A stretch of DNA of 64,000 nt, from assembly GCA_947625195.1 (NCBI GenBank), contig CANQNK010000010.1, forward strand, positions 1 through 64,000. Direction: 5' to 3'. The notes beneath the pieces were generated by a model. That model saw nothing but the letters and a program-made list of their open reading frames with translations, made no database searches and was not told the origin of the DNA. The stretch comes from an uncultured Clostridia bacterium. Lineage in GTDB: Bacteria; Bacillota; Clostridia; Oscillospirales; Ruminococcaceae. Positions 16,058 through 25,034 of the stretch are shown here, piece after piece (the first letter of the stretch is position 1; every line of letters begins with the position of its first letter). Position numbers and translations under genes: made by a program.

Positions 16058-16540
16058 TTACTTGTGGTATTTTTTGTTGTTTATTATTGAATATGCTCGA
16101 TAGATCTGCTCTAAAAGCATTACTCGTGCAAGCTGATGCGGAAATGTCATTTGCGACATTGATAGCTTGTAATCCGATTGCTCTTTTACACCTTCAGACA
16201 GTCCGTGAGACGAGCCTATTATAAAATTGATTGCTGGAATTCCGTTTAAGGCTGCTTCACTTAGCTTAAGAGCAAGATTTTCGGAGTTCATTTGATTCCC
16301 CTCAATACAAAGTGAAAACGTATAGCTTCTGGGTTTTATAAGCGAAAGAAGCTGCTTGCCTTCGTTTTCAAGCGCAAGCGTTATTTCCTTTCCAGCAGGC
16401 TTATCGGGGATTCTGTATTCGGATACCTCGCAGATGTTTATTCTGCAAAATGCGCCGAGGCGTTTTCGATATTCCGCGCAGGCGTCTTTCAGATATTGCT
16501 CCTTTATCTTTCCAACAGCGATAATGTTTACCTCCGTCAT
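16058..16540 (-). CDS. rlmH: 23S rRNA (pseudouridine1915-N3)-methyltransferase
   Basis: A 160-aa SPOUT methyltransferase that modifies pseudouridine 1915 in helix 69 of 23S rRNA. The family signature is clear: NFIIGSSHGLSEGV (SAM-binding knot), SMSQMTFPHQLARVMLLEQIYRAYSI and the final KKYHK. The length is normal. It overlaps the upstream MBL hydrolase gene by 4 nt on the complement strand, so the two are coupled. Confidence 0.97.
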   Translation of the reverse strand: MTEVNIIAVGKIKEQYLKDACAEYRKRLGAFCRINICEVSEYRIPDKPAGKEITLALENEGKQLLSLIKPRSYTFSLCIEGNQMNSENLALKLSEAALNGIPAINFIIGSSHGLSEGVKEQSDYKLSMSQMTFPHQLARVMLLEQIYRAYSIINNKKYHK

Positions 16541-17322
16541 ATTTTCACTGCCTCTCCGGGCTCGTTTGCGGGAGCGACAAAAAGCTGATACTCGTCCGGG
16601 CTAATATCGCAAAGCTGTGATAAAACGGCTTGTCTTGCAACATATGGCGTGTTGTTTTGCTGACTGAGATGTCCGAGAATTATCTTCTGAGCCCCGTTCT
16701 TTATCAAAATCTCTATTTCGGCTGCTGAATTAGCGTTTGACAAATGACCTCTGTCAGAGCGTATCCGCTGCTTAAGCGGATAGGGATATCTGCCGCTATC
16801 AAGCATTTTGTCATCATAGTTTGCCTCAATAAGACACACTGACGCCGAAAGCAGATTGTTATGTACCTCCTCGGTTACATAGCCGAGATCCGTGCAGGTG
16901 ACTGCAACCTTTCCTTCGGGGTTTTTTATTCTAAAGCCAAAGCTTTCTCTTGAATCGTGCGGAGTTTTAAAAGGGTGTACCTCATAATCTCCGACGCAAA
17001 AGCTGTATACGTTTTCAAATACGTTTATCACGCTTGATGTTGATATAAGGTCACGGCTTGTTAAATATCTTGCCGTTTCAATTCCCGTAAAGACCGGCGT
17101 ATGATACTTTTTGGTAAAATTTAAAAGGCCTTTGATATGATCTGTATGCTCGTGCGTTATGAGAATTCCCTCAACACATTCCGGAGAAATGCCCTTGCTT
17201 TCCAAGGCGGTGACGAGCTTTTTCATACTTACCCCGGCATCTATTAAAATTCCGCCTCGTTCATCTCCTAGATAAGTAGAGTTTCCTGAGCTTGAGGAGT
17301 AAAGCGGATATATTTTTGACAT
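16537..17322 (-). CDS. MBL-fold metallohydrolase (YycJ/WalJ-like)
   Basis: A 261-aa metallo-beta-lactamase-fold protein. The metal-binding motif HEHTDH is at residues 57-62; ligand residues PHDSRESFGF and TCTDLGY follow, and GHLSQQNN is near the C-terminus. The family includes YycJ/WalJ, usually found with the WalRK operon and thought to act as a nuclease in DNA repair. Here it lies between murA and rlmH instead, overlapping rlmH by 4 nt. Confidence 0.85.
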   Translation of the reverse strand: MSKIYPLYSSSSGNSTYLGDERGGILIDAGVSMKKLVTALESKGISPECVEGILITHEHTDHIKGLLNFTKKYHTPVFTGIETARYLTSRDLISTSSVINVFENVYSFCVGDYEVHPFKTPHDSRESFGFRIKNPEGKVAVTCTDLGYVTEEVHNNLLSASVCLIEANYDDKMLDSGRYPYPLKQRIRSDRGHLSNANSAAEIEILIKNGAQKIILGHLSQQNNTPYVARQAVLSQLCDISPDEYQLFVAPANEPGEAVKI

Positions 17323-17345
17323 CTGACCACTCTTTTCTTCATATT

Positions 17346-17377
17346 AAAAAGGCGGAAGCGCATTTACGCCCGCCGCC
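17346..17377 (-). terminator. Terminator after murA
   Basis: Complement strand: GGCGG pairs with CCGCC around a partly paired inner region (GGGCG/GCGC), followed by TTTTT. It lies between murA and the MBL gene, so read-through may be partial. Confidence 0.6.
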
Positions 17378-17398
17378 CTTGTATCATTTTTATTTATG

Positions 17399-18691
17399 TT
17401 ATCCGGTTATTGCCTGCGCATTTATATCTGGAAAATATTTTCTGATCATATTTCCGCCAAGAGCCCTGACCTTTGAATCTATATTCTCATAGCCTCTCTC
17501 AATATGGAATATATCGTCGATAACGGTTTCTCCTTCTGCTGCAAGCCCCGCGATTACCATTGCGGCTCCTGCTCTGAGGTCGGTTGCTCTTACCGGAGCT
17601 CCGGTAAGTTTTCCTACTCCCTGAATTATAGCTACCTTGCCGTCTACGGAGATGTCTGCGCCCATACGCCTAAGCTCTGCGACGTATCTAAAGCGGTTTT
17701 CAAAAATATCGTCTGTTACAATACTTGTTCCGTCTGCAAGCGTAAGCAGTGTTGAAAGCTGCGGCTGCATATCAGTAGGAAAGCCCGGGTGAGGCATTGT
17801 TTTAACACTGGTTTTTATAAACTGGGCGTCCGGCTTTACGCATACTCGCACGCTTTCGTCAAATTCCTCAACCGTAACGCCTATTTTGCGAAGCTTTGCG
17901 GTGATAGACTCCAAGTGCTTTGGAATCACGTTTTTAACAAGCACATCGCCTTTCGTAGCCGCCGCCATAACCATATACGTTCCCGCCTCAATCTGGTCGG
18001 GAATTATTGCGTAGGTGATTCCCTTTAATCTGCTTACTCCGCGGATCTTAATGACGTCGGTTCCTGCACCTCTGATATCCGCTCCCATTGAGTTTAAAAA
18101 GTTAGCAAGGTCTACTATATGCGGCTCTTTAGCCGCGTTTTCTATTACGGTAAGGCCCTTTGCCTTTACTCCCGCAAAAATTGCGTTTATAGTTGCGCCT
18201 ACAGTGATAAAGTCAAAATATACCTGACCGCCGTAAAGCTCTTCACACTGCACATGGACGATTCCCGCATGCATATCGTCTGACGCACCCAAAGACTTAA
18301 ATGCCTTGAGATGCTGATCTATTGGTCTGTCTCCCAGATCACAGCCACCGGGCATCGGCACATACGCTTCATGAAATCTTCCCAGTAAGGTTCCAAGAAA
18401 ATAGCTTGAAGCTCTCATGCTTCTTGCCAGGTCATAGGGAACTACCGGGTTGATTATCCCTGAGGTGTCAAAAAATACTGTGTTTTTTCCCTTGATCTGC
18501 ACCGTTGCACCCATTTCTCTTAAAATTTTCAAGCATATTGAAATGTCGCTTATTTCAGGTACATTTTCCAAAACACAAGGCTCATCGCACAAAATGGTGG
18601 CTGCAACTATGGCAACTGCTGCGTTTTTAGCTCCGCTGATAACAACCTCGCCCTTTAAGGGTTTGCCCCCTTCAATAACATACTTATCCAT
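17399..18691 (-). CDS. murA: UDP-N-acetylglucosamine 1-carboxyvinyltransferase
   Basis: A 430-aa enzyme for the first committed step of peptidoglycan synthesis: enolpyruvyl transfer from PEP to UDP-GlcNAc. The EPT fold is evident. Lys22-Asn23 (SGAKNAAV) and the active-site loop PMPGGCDLGDRP with Cys117, the residue alkylated by fosfomycin, are intact. An AAGGGG site precedes ATG 18691, and a consensus promoter lies at 18816-18844. Only one murA copy is visible here, so whether it is murA1 or murA2 cannot be judged. Confidence 0.95.
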   Translation of the reverse strand: MDKYVIEGGKPLKGEVVISGAKNAAVAIVAATILCDEPCVLENVPEISDISICLKILREMGATVQIKGKNTVFFDTSGIINPVVPYDLARSMRASSYFLGTLLGRFHEAYVPMPGGCDLGDRPIDQHLKAFKSLGASDDMHAGIVHVQCEELYGGQVYFDFITVGATINAIFAGVKAKGLTVIENAAKEPHIVDLANFLNSMGADIRGAGTDVIKIRGVSRLKGITYAIIPDQIEAGTYMVMAAATKGDVLVKNVIPKHLESITAKLRKIGVTVEEFDESVRVCVKPDAQFIKTSVKTMPHPGFPTDMQPQLSTLLTLADGTSIVTDDIFENRFRYVAELRRMGADISVDGKVAIIQGVGKLTGAPVRATDLRAGAAMVIAGLAAEGETVIDDIFHIERGYENIDSKVRALGGNMIRKYFPDINAQAITG

Positions 18692-18815
18692 TATTATGCC
18701 CCTTAAAATTCATTTTGTTGTCTTTGTCTTTTTTCTTGAAATCTTTACACTGAATAAAAATAACAACTTACATATTATGTCATGTAAGCTTTGTATCGTG
18801 ATTACACTGATACTT

Positions 18816-18844
18816 ATTATACCTCGTTTTTAATTCTAAATCAA
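18816..18844 (-). promoter_or_regulatory. Promoter of murA
   Basis: Complement strand: TTGATT (18839-18844), 17-bp spacer, TATAAT (18816-18821). The leader of about 120 nt contains a CTTACAT/ATGTAAG hairpin. The rest of the 540-bp gap up to 19231 is AT-rich, and apart from the terminator at 19170 I see no gene in it. Confidence 0.85.
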
Positions 18845-19169
18845 TTGTATTGGAAAATTTCTACAAATTTAATAGAAATATGCAAAACACCATGAGGTAT
18901 TTTTACATTTTGCTGAGCGTTTATTTTATATCAAAACAAAGTATTATAGGGGTTTTACAACAATATGTTGTGTCATTCTCTTTATATTACACATTATATT
19001 CTATCACATAATACATAAAAAATCAAGATGTTTTGCAAAATTTGCTTTTTTATTTGTTAATTTTACTAAGTATGACAAATTTCTTGCTTATGTCTGATTA
19101 TCGCGAGCTGTCCGCAGATGAAGACAAGTAAGGCATTATACCACATTTTTATAAAGTCGTTGACACAAC

Positions 19170-19211
19170 AAAACCCCGGAGAAACGTATTATTACGCAAG
19201 TCCGGGGTTTA
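19170..19211 (-). terminator. Terminator of the NifU-like/GGGtGRT operon
   Basis: Complement strand: AAACCCCGGA pairs with TCCGGGGTTT across an inner CGTAATAATACG, followed by TTGTTG. It lies 20 bp after the stop at 19232. Confidence 0.85.
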
Positions 19212-19231
19212 TTTTTTGTGATTATAAGCTT

Positions 19232-20233
19232 TTACTTTTTCATAGCTTCTTCAACAGCAACTGCGCACGCAACGGTAGCGCCGACCATCGGGTTGTTGCC
19301 CATTCCGATAAGTCCCATCATTTCAACGTGAGCCGGAACTGACGAGGAGCCTGCAAACTGAGCGTCAGAGTGCATTCTTCCCATAGTGTCGGTCATACCG
19401 TAAGAAGCGGGACCAGCAGCCATATTGTCAGGGTGAAGAGTTCTTCCCGTTCCGCCGCCGGAAGCAACAGAGAAATATTTTTTGCCCATCTCGTTGCATT
19501 CTTTCTTGTAGGTTCCAGCAACGGGATGCTGGAAACGGGTCGGGTTAGTGGAGTTTCCTGTGATGGAAACATCAACGCCCTCCTTGTGCATTATAGCAAC
19601 GCCCTCTGTAACATCGTTTGCACCATAGCAGTTTACCTTGGCGCGAAGTCCGTCAGAGTATGCCTTTCGGAACACCTCTTTGACTTCACCCGTGTAGTAG
19701 TCCATTTCGGTTTCAACATATGTAAATCCGTTTATGCGGGCGATTATCTGAGCGGCGTCTTTTCCCAGACCGTTGAGTATAACCCTAAGCGGTTCTTTTC
19801 GTACCTTGTTAGCCTTTTCAGCGATACCGATAGCACCCTCAGCAGCGGCAAACGACTCGTGTCCTGCTAAAAATGCAAAGCACTTGGTATCCTCTTCAAG
19901 AAGCATCTTTCCGAGATTTCCGTGGCCCAGACCGACCTTTCTCTGGTCTGCAACAGAGCCGGGAATGCAGAATGCCTGAAGGCCCTCTCCGATCGCTGCG
20001 GCAGCGTCGGCAGCTCGTGTGCAGCCCTTCTTTATAGCTATCGCACAGCCTACCGTGTAAGCCCACTTAGCGTTCTCAAAACATATCGGCTGAATGCTTT
20101 CAACCTGCTTGTAGATGTCAAGTCCTTTTTCCTTGGTGATCTCAGCGCACTCCTCAATAGACTTGATACCGTACTGCTCTAAAACAGCAAGGATTTGTTT
20201 TTCTCTTCTCTCGAATGATTCAAATAAAGCCAT
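19232..20233 (-). CDS. GGGtGRT protein (conserved, function unknown)
   Basis: A 333-aa protein starting at ATG 20233 behind AGGAGG; the longer open frame upstream runs into the NifU-like gene and is not needed. The naming motif GGGTGRT is present in ASGGGTGRTLHPDN, with GLGHGNLGKMLLEED, FLAGHESFAAAEGAIG and ITGNSTNPTRFQHPVAGTYKK. The family is widespread in anaerobic Firmicutes and its function is not established. Pairing with an Fe-S scaffold (13-bp gap) suggests an Fe-S or thiol-metabolism role. Confidence 0.85.
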   Translation of the reverse strand: MALFESFERREKQILAVLEQYGIKSIEECAEITKEKGLDIYKQVESIQPICFENAKWAYTVGCAIAIKKGCTRAADAAAAIGEGLQAFCIPGSVADQRKVGLGHGNLGKMLLEEDTKCFAFLAGHESFAAAEGAIGIAEKANKVRKEPLRVILNGLGKDAAQIIARINGFTYVETEMDYYTGEVKEVFRKAYSDGLRAKVNCYGANDVTEGVAIMHKEGVDVSITGNSTNPTRFQHPVAGTYKKECNEMGKKYFSVASGGGTGRTLHPDNMAAGPASYGMTDTMGRMHSDAQFAGSSSVPAHVEMMGLIGMGNNPMVGATVACAVAVEEAMKK

Positions 20234-20246
20234 TTTAAAATCCTCC

Positions 20247-20939
20247 CTATTCCTTTCTCGGATCGACGATCTTAACTGCATCGCCGACTCTGCCGTACTG
20301 ACCCTGAGCCTTTTCAAATGCGGTGTTTGCATCATCACCGGACTTGATAAAGTCCATCATCTTGCCGAAATTAACGTATTTGTATCCGATGATCTCATTG
20401 TCTTCGTTAAGGGCGATGCCCGTAACGTATCCGTCCGTCATTTCAAGGTAGCGAGGACCTTTTTTTAGTGTTCCGTACATTGTTCCGACCTGAGAGCGAA
20501 GTCCCTTACCAAGGTCTTCAAGGCCTGCGCCTATCGCAAGACCGTCCTCAGAAAAAGCGCTTTGAGTTCTTCCGTAAACTATCTGGAGGAAAAGCTCTCT
20601 CATAGCGGTGTTGATAGCGTCGCAGACAAGGTCTGTGTTGAGTGCCTCAAGAATAGTTCTTCCGGGAAGTATTTCAGATGCCATAGCTGCGGAATGAGTC
20701 ATACCCGAGCAGCCGATCGTTTCTACCAGAGCCTCCTGGATAACGCCCTCTTTTACATTAAGGGTAAGCTTGCAGGTACCCTGCTGCGGTGCGCACCAGC
20801 CAATACCATGCGTAAAGCCCGAGATATCTTTGATTTCTTTAGCTTTTACCCACTTAGCTTCTTCCGGTATCGGAGCTGCGCCGTGCGCTACGCCCTGAGC
20901 TACCGGACACATTGTTTCAACTTCGTGTGAATAGATCAT
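20247..20939 (-). CDS. NifU/IscU-like iron-sulfur cluster assembly scaffold
   Basis: A 230-aa protein with a NifU-N-type core. Candidate cluster ligands include Cys in GIGWCAPQQGTCKL and in VETIGCSGMTHSAA, plus DLVCDAIN. It is longer than classical IscU, with an N-terminal extension and a C-terminal segment (YKYVNFGKMMDFIKSG). GAGAGGAG precedes ATG 20939 and a promoter lies at 20987-21015. It is the first gene of the two-gene operon with the GGGtGRT protein. No cysteine desulfurase is adjacent. Confidence 0.8.
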   Translation of the reverse strand: MIYSHEVETMCPVAQGVAHGAAPIPEEAKWVKAKEIKDISGFTHGIGWCAPQQGTCKLTLNVKEGVIQEALVETIGCSGMTHSAAMASEILPGRTILEALNTDLVCDAINTAMRELFLQIVYGRTQSAFSEDGLAIGAGLEDLGKGLRSQVGTMYGTLKKGPRYLEMTDGYVTGIALNEDNEIIGYKYVNFGKMMDFIKSGDDANTAFEKAQGQYGRVGDAVKIVDPRKE

Positions 20940-20986
20940 AAGTTAGATAACTCCTCTCAAAAATAATAGTATTTTCATACGCCTAT

Positions 20987-21015
20987 ATTATACATCATAT
21001 TGTTATTTTTGACAA
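20987..21015 (-). promoter_or_regulatory. Promoter of the NifU-like/GGGtGRT operon
   Basis: Complement strand: TTGTCA (21010-21015), 17-bp spacer, TATAAT (20987-20992). It is divergent from the promoter at 21101. Confidence 0.85.
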
Positions 21016-21100
21016 GAGCTTTTTACAAAAAATGTAAGCGTTATAGCGCCCGAAAGTCACTGTTTTTAACAGTATCGTATTTACAAAATAAAATTAGGCA

Positions 21101-21129
21101 TTTACATTTTTTTGATGTTGTGGTATACT
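21101..21129 (+). promoter_or_regulatory. Promoter of the CorC/CNNM gene
   Basis: TTTACA (21101-21106), 17-bp spacer, TATACT (21124-21129), with TGG directly before the -10. Confidence 0.8.
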
Positions 21130-21189
21130 ATTTTATTAGATTTGCAGCAATAAAACGCAAAAAAGATTTAAGGTGGTAAGCTTTATTAT

Positions 21190-22431
21190 ATGAAAGTTGG
21201 AATAATTGCTGTTTTGATTATACTTTCGGCAATTTTTTCGGGAACCGAGACCGCTTATTCAAGCGCAAGCAGAATAAGACTTAAAAACTTGGCTTACGGC
21301 GGAAAAAAGACCGCCAAGGTAGCCGTGAAAATAATAGATAAATATGACAATGCTCTTACGGCGATACTCATTGGAAACAATGTTGTAAACATCTTTTCGG
21401 CGTCTTTGGCAACGGTGGTGTTTACGGCTAAGTTCGGACCTCAGAGCGTTGCTGCTTCTACGCTTGTTATGACGGTTCTGGTGCTGATATTCGGAGAGAT
21501 CCTGCCCAAAAGCTTTGCAAAGGACTACGCCGAGCGCGTTTGTCTTGTTATGGCGTATCCTCTGAATGCGCTTATGATTGTGATGACCCCGTTTATATGG
21601 CTTTTCACAAAACTCAAGAGCGGTTTGGTAAGGCTTCTGGGCTCCAAGAAAAAGACGCCTACCGTTACCGAGGAGGAGCTTATCCACATGATCGAGGAGA
21701 TCGAGGGAGAGGGAGTTTTGGAACAGCAGGAGTCGGACCTTGTAAGAAGCGCGCTTGAGTTTGACGAAACTACGGTTGAGGAAATCCTTATACCAAGAGT
21801 AAACGTGACGGCGATCGACAAAAACGACAGCATGGAAAACATCAAGGACTGCTTTTTAAACAGCCCATATTCGCGCTTTCCGGTTTATGACGGGACGATA
21901 GACAACATTATCGGAACGCTTCATCAAAACGACTTTTTCAATATGTATTTAAACGGCCAAAAGGATATATCAAAGCTTTTGAAAAAGCCGCTTTTTGTGT
22001 CTGAGTATCAGAAGATTTCCGATACCCTCAAGGCAATTCAGCGTGAAAAGGTTCATATGGCGATCGTTATCGACGAGTACGGCGGAACCAGCGGAATAGT
22101 CACGCTTGAGGACATAATAGAAGAACTGGTCGGAGAGATTTACGATGAGAGCGACGGCGAGGACACTTCATTTGTAAAGATTTCCGACAATAAGTTTGAT
22201 GTTTCGGCAAGCCTGTCAATAAGCGATTTTGCGGAGAAAATAGGCGCCGATGAGGATGATTTTGAAACAGACTGCAACTCTCTTGGAGGACTTTTTATGG
22301 ATCTTATCAACAGGGTCGTGCAGATAAACGATACGGTTGAGTACAAGAATATGGTTTTCACCGCTACAAAGATCGAGGATCAGTGGATAGAGCGGATAAC
22401 GGTTGAGATTAAGGATACAGACGGTGACTGA
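21190..22431 (+). CDS. Hemolysin/CNNM-family (CorC/HlyC) membrane protein
   Basis: A 413-aa protein. The N-terminal CNNM (DUF21) membrane domain is at about residues 1-150 (FSGTETAYSSASR, GNNVVNIFSASLATVVF, FGEILPKSFAKDYAE). A CBS pair follows at about 190-310 (EILIPRVNVTAID, YSRFPVYDGTIDNIIG, IVIDEYGGTSGIVTLEDIIEE), then a CorC_HlyC transporter-associated domain. Homologues handle Mg2+ or other divalent cations. The start is ATG 21190, behind AAGGTGG. It is the likely head of a long rightward run through pyrE. Confidence 0.9.
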   Translation: MKVGIIAVLIILSAIFSGTETAYSSASRIRLKNLAYGGKKTAKVAVKIIDKYDNALTAILIGNNVVNIFSASLATVVFTAKFGPQSVAASTLVMTVLVLIFGEILPKSFAKDYAERVCLVMAYPLNALMIVMTPFIWLFTKLKSGLVRLLGSKKKTPTVTEEELIHMIEEIEGEGVLEQQESDLVRSALEFDETTVEEILIPRVNVTAIDKNDSMENIKDCFLNSPYSRFPVYDGTIDNIIGTLHQNDFFNMYLNGQKDISKLLKKPLFVSEYQKISDTLKAIQREKVHMAIVIDEYGGTSGIVTLEDIIEELVGEIYDESDGEDTSFVKISDNKFDVSASLSISDFAEKIGADEDDFETDCNSLGGLFMDLINRVVQINDTVEYKNMVFTATKIEDQWIERITVEIKDTDGD

Positions 22432-22493
22432 CGTTTATGCTAAAGTACGGCGGCGGATTGTGTCACTATAAAAACGACGGTTAGGTATATAAA

Positions 22494-23012
22494 ATGACGG
22501 ACGTAAACGCAAAAGAAAAAATTAGCGCGGCTGAAATGTGCTATCGGCTGTTTGTGATGTTTTTGGCGGTCGGTTTTTTGGCTCTTATTATCGGCAGTCT
22601 TATAACGGCAAGGTCTGTAGTGGGAAACGAACCCGCTGTAAAACGTGCGGCGGCGATCCTGTCAAGCATTTTCTTTGCGCTGCTTATCATGGCGTTGCTT
22701 ACGCTTTTGCTTTGCTGGGTATCCATGAAAAAAACGGGCGCGGCAAATCTTATGGTAAGCACTCTTTTAATGACGGTTTCCTGCATATTTTTGCTGTTAA
22801 ACGTAAAGTGGGTTTATACAGTATATGCCTATGGCTCGGGAAACGAAAGCTTTGTAATTAAGCAAATCGGCGAAACAGCGGAGAGCTATTACGCTTTTCT
22901 TGATTCGGTACATTTCAGATGGCTGCTTATGGGATTCGCGGCAGCGTTTATAATAATTCTTGGTGCGGTGAGCTTTTTTCATCTCAGACGTTCGCACCGA
23001 AAAGGCAGATGA
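22494..23012 (+). CDS. Hypothetical four-helix membrane protein
   Basis: A 172-aa protein with four strongly hydrophobic segments (around residues 18-40, 55-78, 88-105 and 140-162) and a basic C-terminus (RRSHRKGR). No family is recognised. The ribosome site is weak (TTAGG). Its stop overlaps the ATG of the amidohydrolase gene (ATGA), which suggests coupling. Confidence 0.7.
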   Translation: MTDVNAKEKISAAEMCYRLFVMFLAVGFLALIIGSLITARSVVGNEPAVKRAAAILSSIFFALLIMALLTLLLCWVSMKKTGAANLMVSTLLMTVSCIFLLLNVKWVYTVYAYGSGNESFVIKQIGETAESYYAFLDSVHFRWLLMGFAAAFIIILGAVSFFHLRRSHRKGR

Positions 23013-23812
23013 CAGACATGAAGATCGATTTTCACTCGCACGCCTTTACTGACAGCATTGCTGAGAGGGCGATAACTAAACTTGAGGGTCTTGCCAACCA
23101 AAAGGCTCTGACGGACGGCACGGTAAAATCGCTTATATCACGTTTTGACGAATGGGGAATAGACAAGGGCGTGGTGCTTTCCATTGCGACAAAGCCCACT
23201 CAGCAGACGGTTATAAATAACTGGGCTGCTTCAATCAAAAGCGACAGGATAATCCCGTTTGGCTCTGTGCACTTTATGGCTGAGAACTGGGAAGCAGAGC
23301 TTGAGCGCATTAAAGAGCTCGGACTTAAAGGCGTAAAGCTGCACCCGGATTATCAGGGCTTTGAGATCGACGATAAAAAAGTGTTTCCGCTTTATCAAAA
23401 ATGCGCGGATCTTGGTCTTATAGTTATGTTTCACGCGGGGTGGGACTGTGTTTCACCCGGCTACATTCACGCAAGGCCGGAGGCGTCAAGAAGAGCGCAC
23501 GAGGCGGTGCCAGAACTTAAGATGGTTCTGGCGCATATGGGAGGAAACGAACTGGCTGAGGATGTATTAAAGTACCTTGCGGGAACTGAGGGCAGCATAT
23601 ACTTTGATACGAGTTTTGTTGCGGATCGCTGTCCTGACAGTATGATAGAAGAGATAATACTAAAACACGGCGCTGACAGGATCTTGTTTGCGACCGACTG
23701 TCCTTGGTGCTCGGGAAAAGCGGAAACGGATATGATGAACAGACTAAGTCTAAGCGAAGAGGAAAGGGAAAAGATCTTTCATAAAAACGCAGAAAAGCTG
23801 CTTGGAATATAA
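23009..23812 (+). CDS. Amidohydrolase family protein (TIM-barrel metal hydrolase)
   Basis: A 267-aa protein of the amidohydrolase_2 type. It begins with the metal motif DFHSHAF, followed by GLKGVKLHPDYQGF, VMFHAGWD, VLAHMGG and FATDCPW (C-terminal Asp ligand). ATG 23009 overlaps the previous stop; ATG 23018 directly before the first strand is an alternative. The longer open frame from 22919 is an out-of-gene extension. The substrate is unknown. It precedes pyrE by 34 bp but is not the usual dihydroorotase type. Confidence 0.8.
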   Translation: MTDMKIDFHSHAFTDSIAERAITKLEGLANQKALTDGTVKSLISRFDEWGIDKGVVLSIATKPTQQTVINNWAASIKSDRIIPFGSVHFMAENWEAELERIKELGLKGVKLHPDYQGFEIDDKKVFPLYQKCADLGLIVMFHAGWDCVSPGYIHARPEASRRAHEAVPELKMVLAHMGGNELAEDVLKYLAGTEGSIYFDTSFVADRCPDSMIEEIILKHGADRILFATDCPWCSGKAETDMMNRLSLSEEEREKIFHKNAEKLLGI

Positions 23813-23846
23813 GCTTTTCAAAATACTTAAAACGGAGGAATCAAAA

Positions 23847-24500
23847 ATGACCTACAAGGAAGAATTTATCAGATTTATGGTAGACTGCAAAGTTCTTACA
23901 TTTGGTGAGTTCACGCTGAAAAGCGGAAGAAAAGCACCGTATTTCATAAACACGGGAAATTATAAGACCGGCGCACAGCTTGCAAGGCTCGGGGAATTTT
24001 ATGCTCAGTGCATAAGGGAAAACGGTATTGAGGCTGAAACTCTTTATGGTCCGGCTTATAAGGGAATACCCTTAGCGGTTGCGGCGTCGGTCGCTTTGTA
24101 TAACAAGTTCGGTATAGAAGTGAATTACACCTTTGACAGAAAGGAGGCAAAGGATCACGGAGAGGGCGGAATGTTTGTAGGAAAAAGCCTCACCGACGGA
24201 GAGAAGGTCGTTATAATCGAGGATGTTATGACAAGCGGCAAGGCGTTGAGGGAAAGCCTTCCGAAGCTAAAGGGTGCGGCAGATGTCAATATCACGGGAA
24301 TGGTGATCACCGTTGACAGAATGGAAAAAGCTCTTGACAGCGACAAGAGCGCAGTCGAGAATGCGTATGAGGAATTCGGCGTTAAGGTTTATTCTATCGT
24401 GACGATAAACGACATAATAGCAGCTATCGAGTCGGGAATTGTTGAGGGAAAAGAATATCTTAATAAAATGATTGAGTACAGAAAAATTTATGGCGCATAG
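23847..24500 (+). CDS. pyrE: Orotate phosphoribosyltransferase
   Basis: A 217-aa pyrimidine-synthesis enzyme joining orotate and PRPP to make OMP. The start is ATG 23847 behind ACGGAGGAA; the frame opens earlier, inside the previous gene. Signatures: LKSGRKAPYFINTG, GPAYKGIPLA, FDRKEAKDHGEGG and the PRPP loop VVIIEDVMTSGKALRES. No other pyr genes lie in the window. It overlaps the GtrA start by 11 nt. Confidence 0.95.
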   Translation: MTYKEEFIRFMVDCKVLTFGEFTLKSGRKAPYFINTGNYKTGAQLARLGEFYAQCIRENGIEAETLYGPAYKGIPLAVAASVALYNKFGIEVNYTFDRKEAKDHGEGGMFVGKSLTDGEKVVIIEDVMTSGKALRESLPKLKGAADVNITGMVITVDRMEKALDSDKSAVENAYEEFGVKVYSIVTINDIIAAIESGIVEGKEYLNKMIEYRKIYGA

Positions 24501-25017
24501 AATGATAGAAGAGAATAAAACAACGGATGAAGCTAAGGAGGAAAAACAGGATATTTTCGACAAAATAATGTCGTTTCCTGTTCTGAATTCTTTTGAAGGG
24601 CTTTATAAAAAGAACAAATCGGTGCTTTTGTACCTTTTCTTCGGTGTGCTTACAACAGTGGTGAGCTTTGTTGCCGCCGGGGCTGCAAAGGTTCTGCTTG
24701 AGAGCGTTGGTCTAAGCAGAGAATACGTATCTGTTATAAGCACCGTGTTTTCGTGGATTTGCGCGGTGACCTTTGCGTTTGTCACTAACCGCGTATGGGT
24801 GTTTGGCTCAACCGCAAAAGGAAAAGAAATAATCAAAGAGGGCGTTTCGTTTTACGGCGGAAGAGTTTTTACGCTCGTGGTCGAAACGTTCATGATGTGG
24901 ATAGGAAACGGACTTTTAAAATTCAACTACTGGGCAGTGAAGATCATTGCAAACGTGGTTGTACTGATTTTAAATTATATTATAAGCAAGGTTTTTGTAT
25001 TTAAGAAAAGAGATTAG
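24490..25017 (+). CDS. GtrA family membrane protein
   Basis: About 175 aa with four transmembrane helices in the GtrA pattern (YLFFGVLTTVVSFVAAGAAK, FSWICAVTFAFVTNRVWVF, a third helix near VVETFMMWIG and a last one at ILNYIISKVFVFKK). GtrA-like proteins take part in moving undecaprenyl-linked sugars or in teichoic/polysaccharide modification. ATG 24490 lies inside the end of pyrE; ATG 24502 just after pyrE is an alternative start, and neither has a clear ribosome site, so coupling to pyrE is likely. Confidence 0.8.
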   Translation: MAHRMIEENKTTDEAKEEKQDIFDKIMSFPVLNSFEGLYKKNKSVLLYLFFGVLTTVVSFVAAGAAKVLLESVGLSREYVSVISTVFSWICAVTFAFVTNRVWVFGSTAKGKEIIKEGVSFYGGRVFTLVVETFMMWIGNGLLKFNYWAVKIIANVVVLILNYIISKVFVFKKRD

Positions 25018-25034
25018 TTTTTTTCGGAGTTTTT

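Noticed and set aside
18692-19169. A gene in the AT-rich gap between murA and the GGGtGRT operon
   Set aside because: Only short frames with poor composition are present; a 127-aa + frame at 18450-18833 is mostly antisense to murA.
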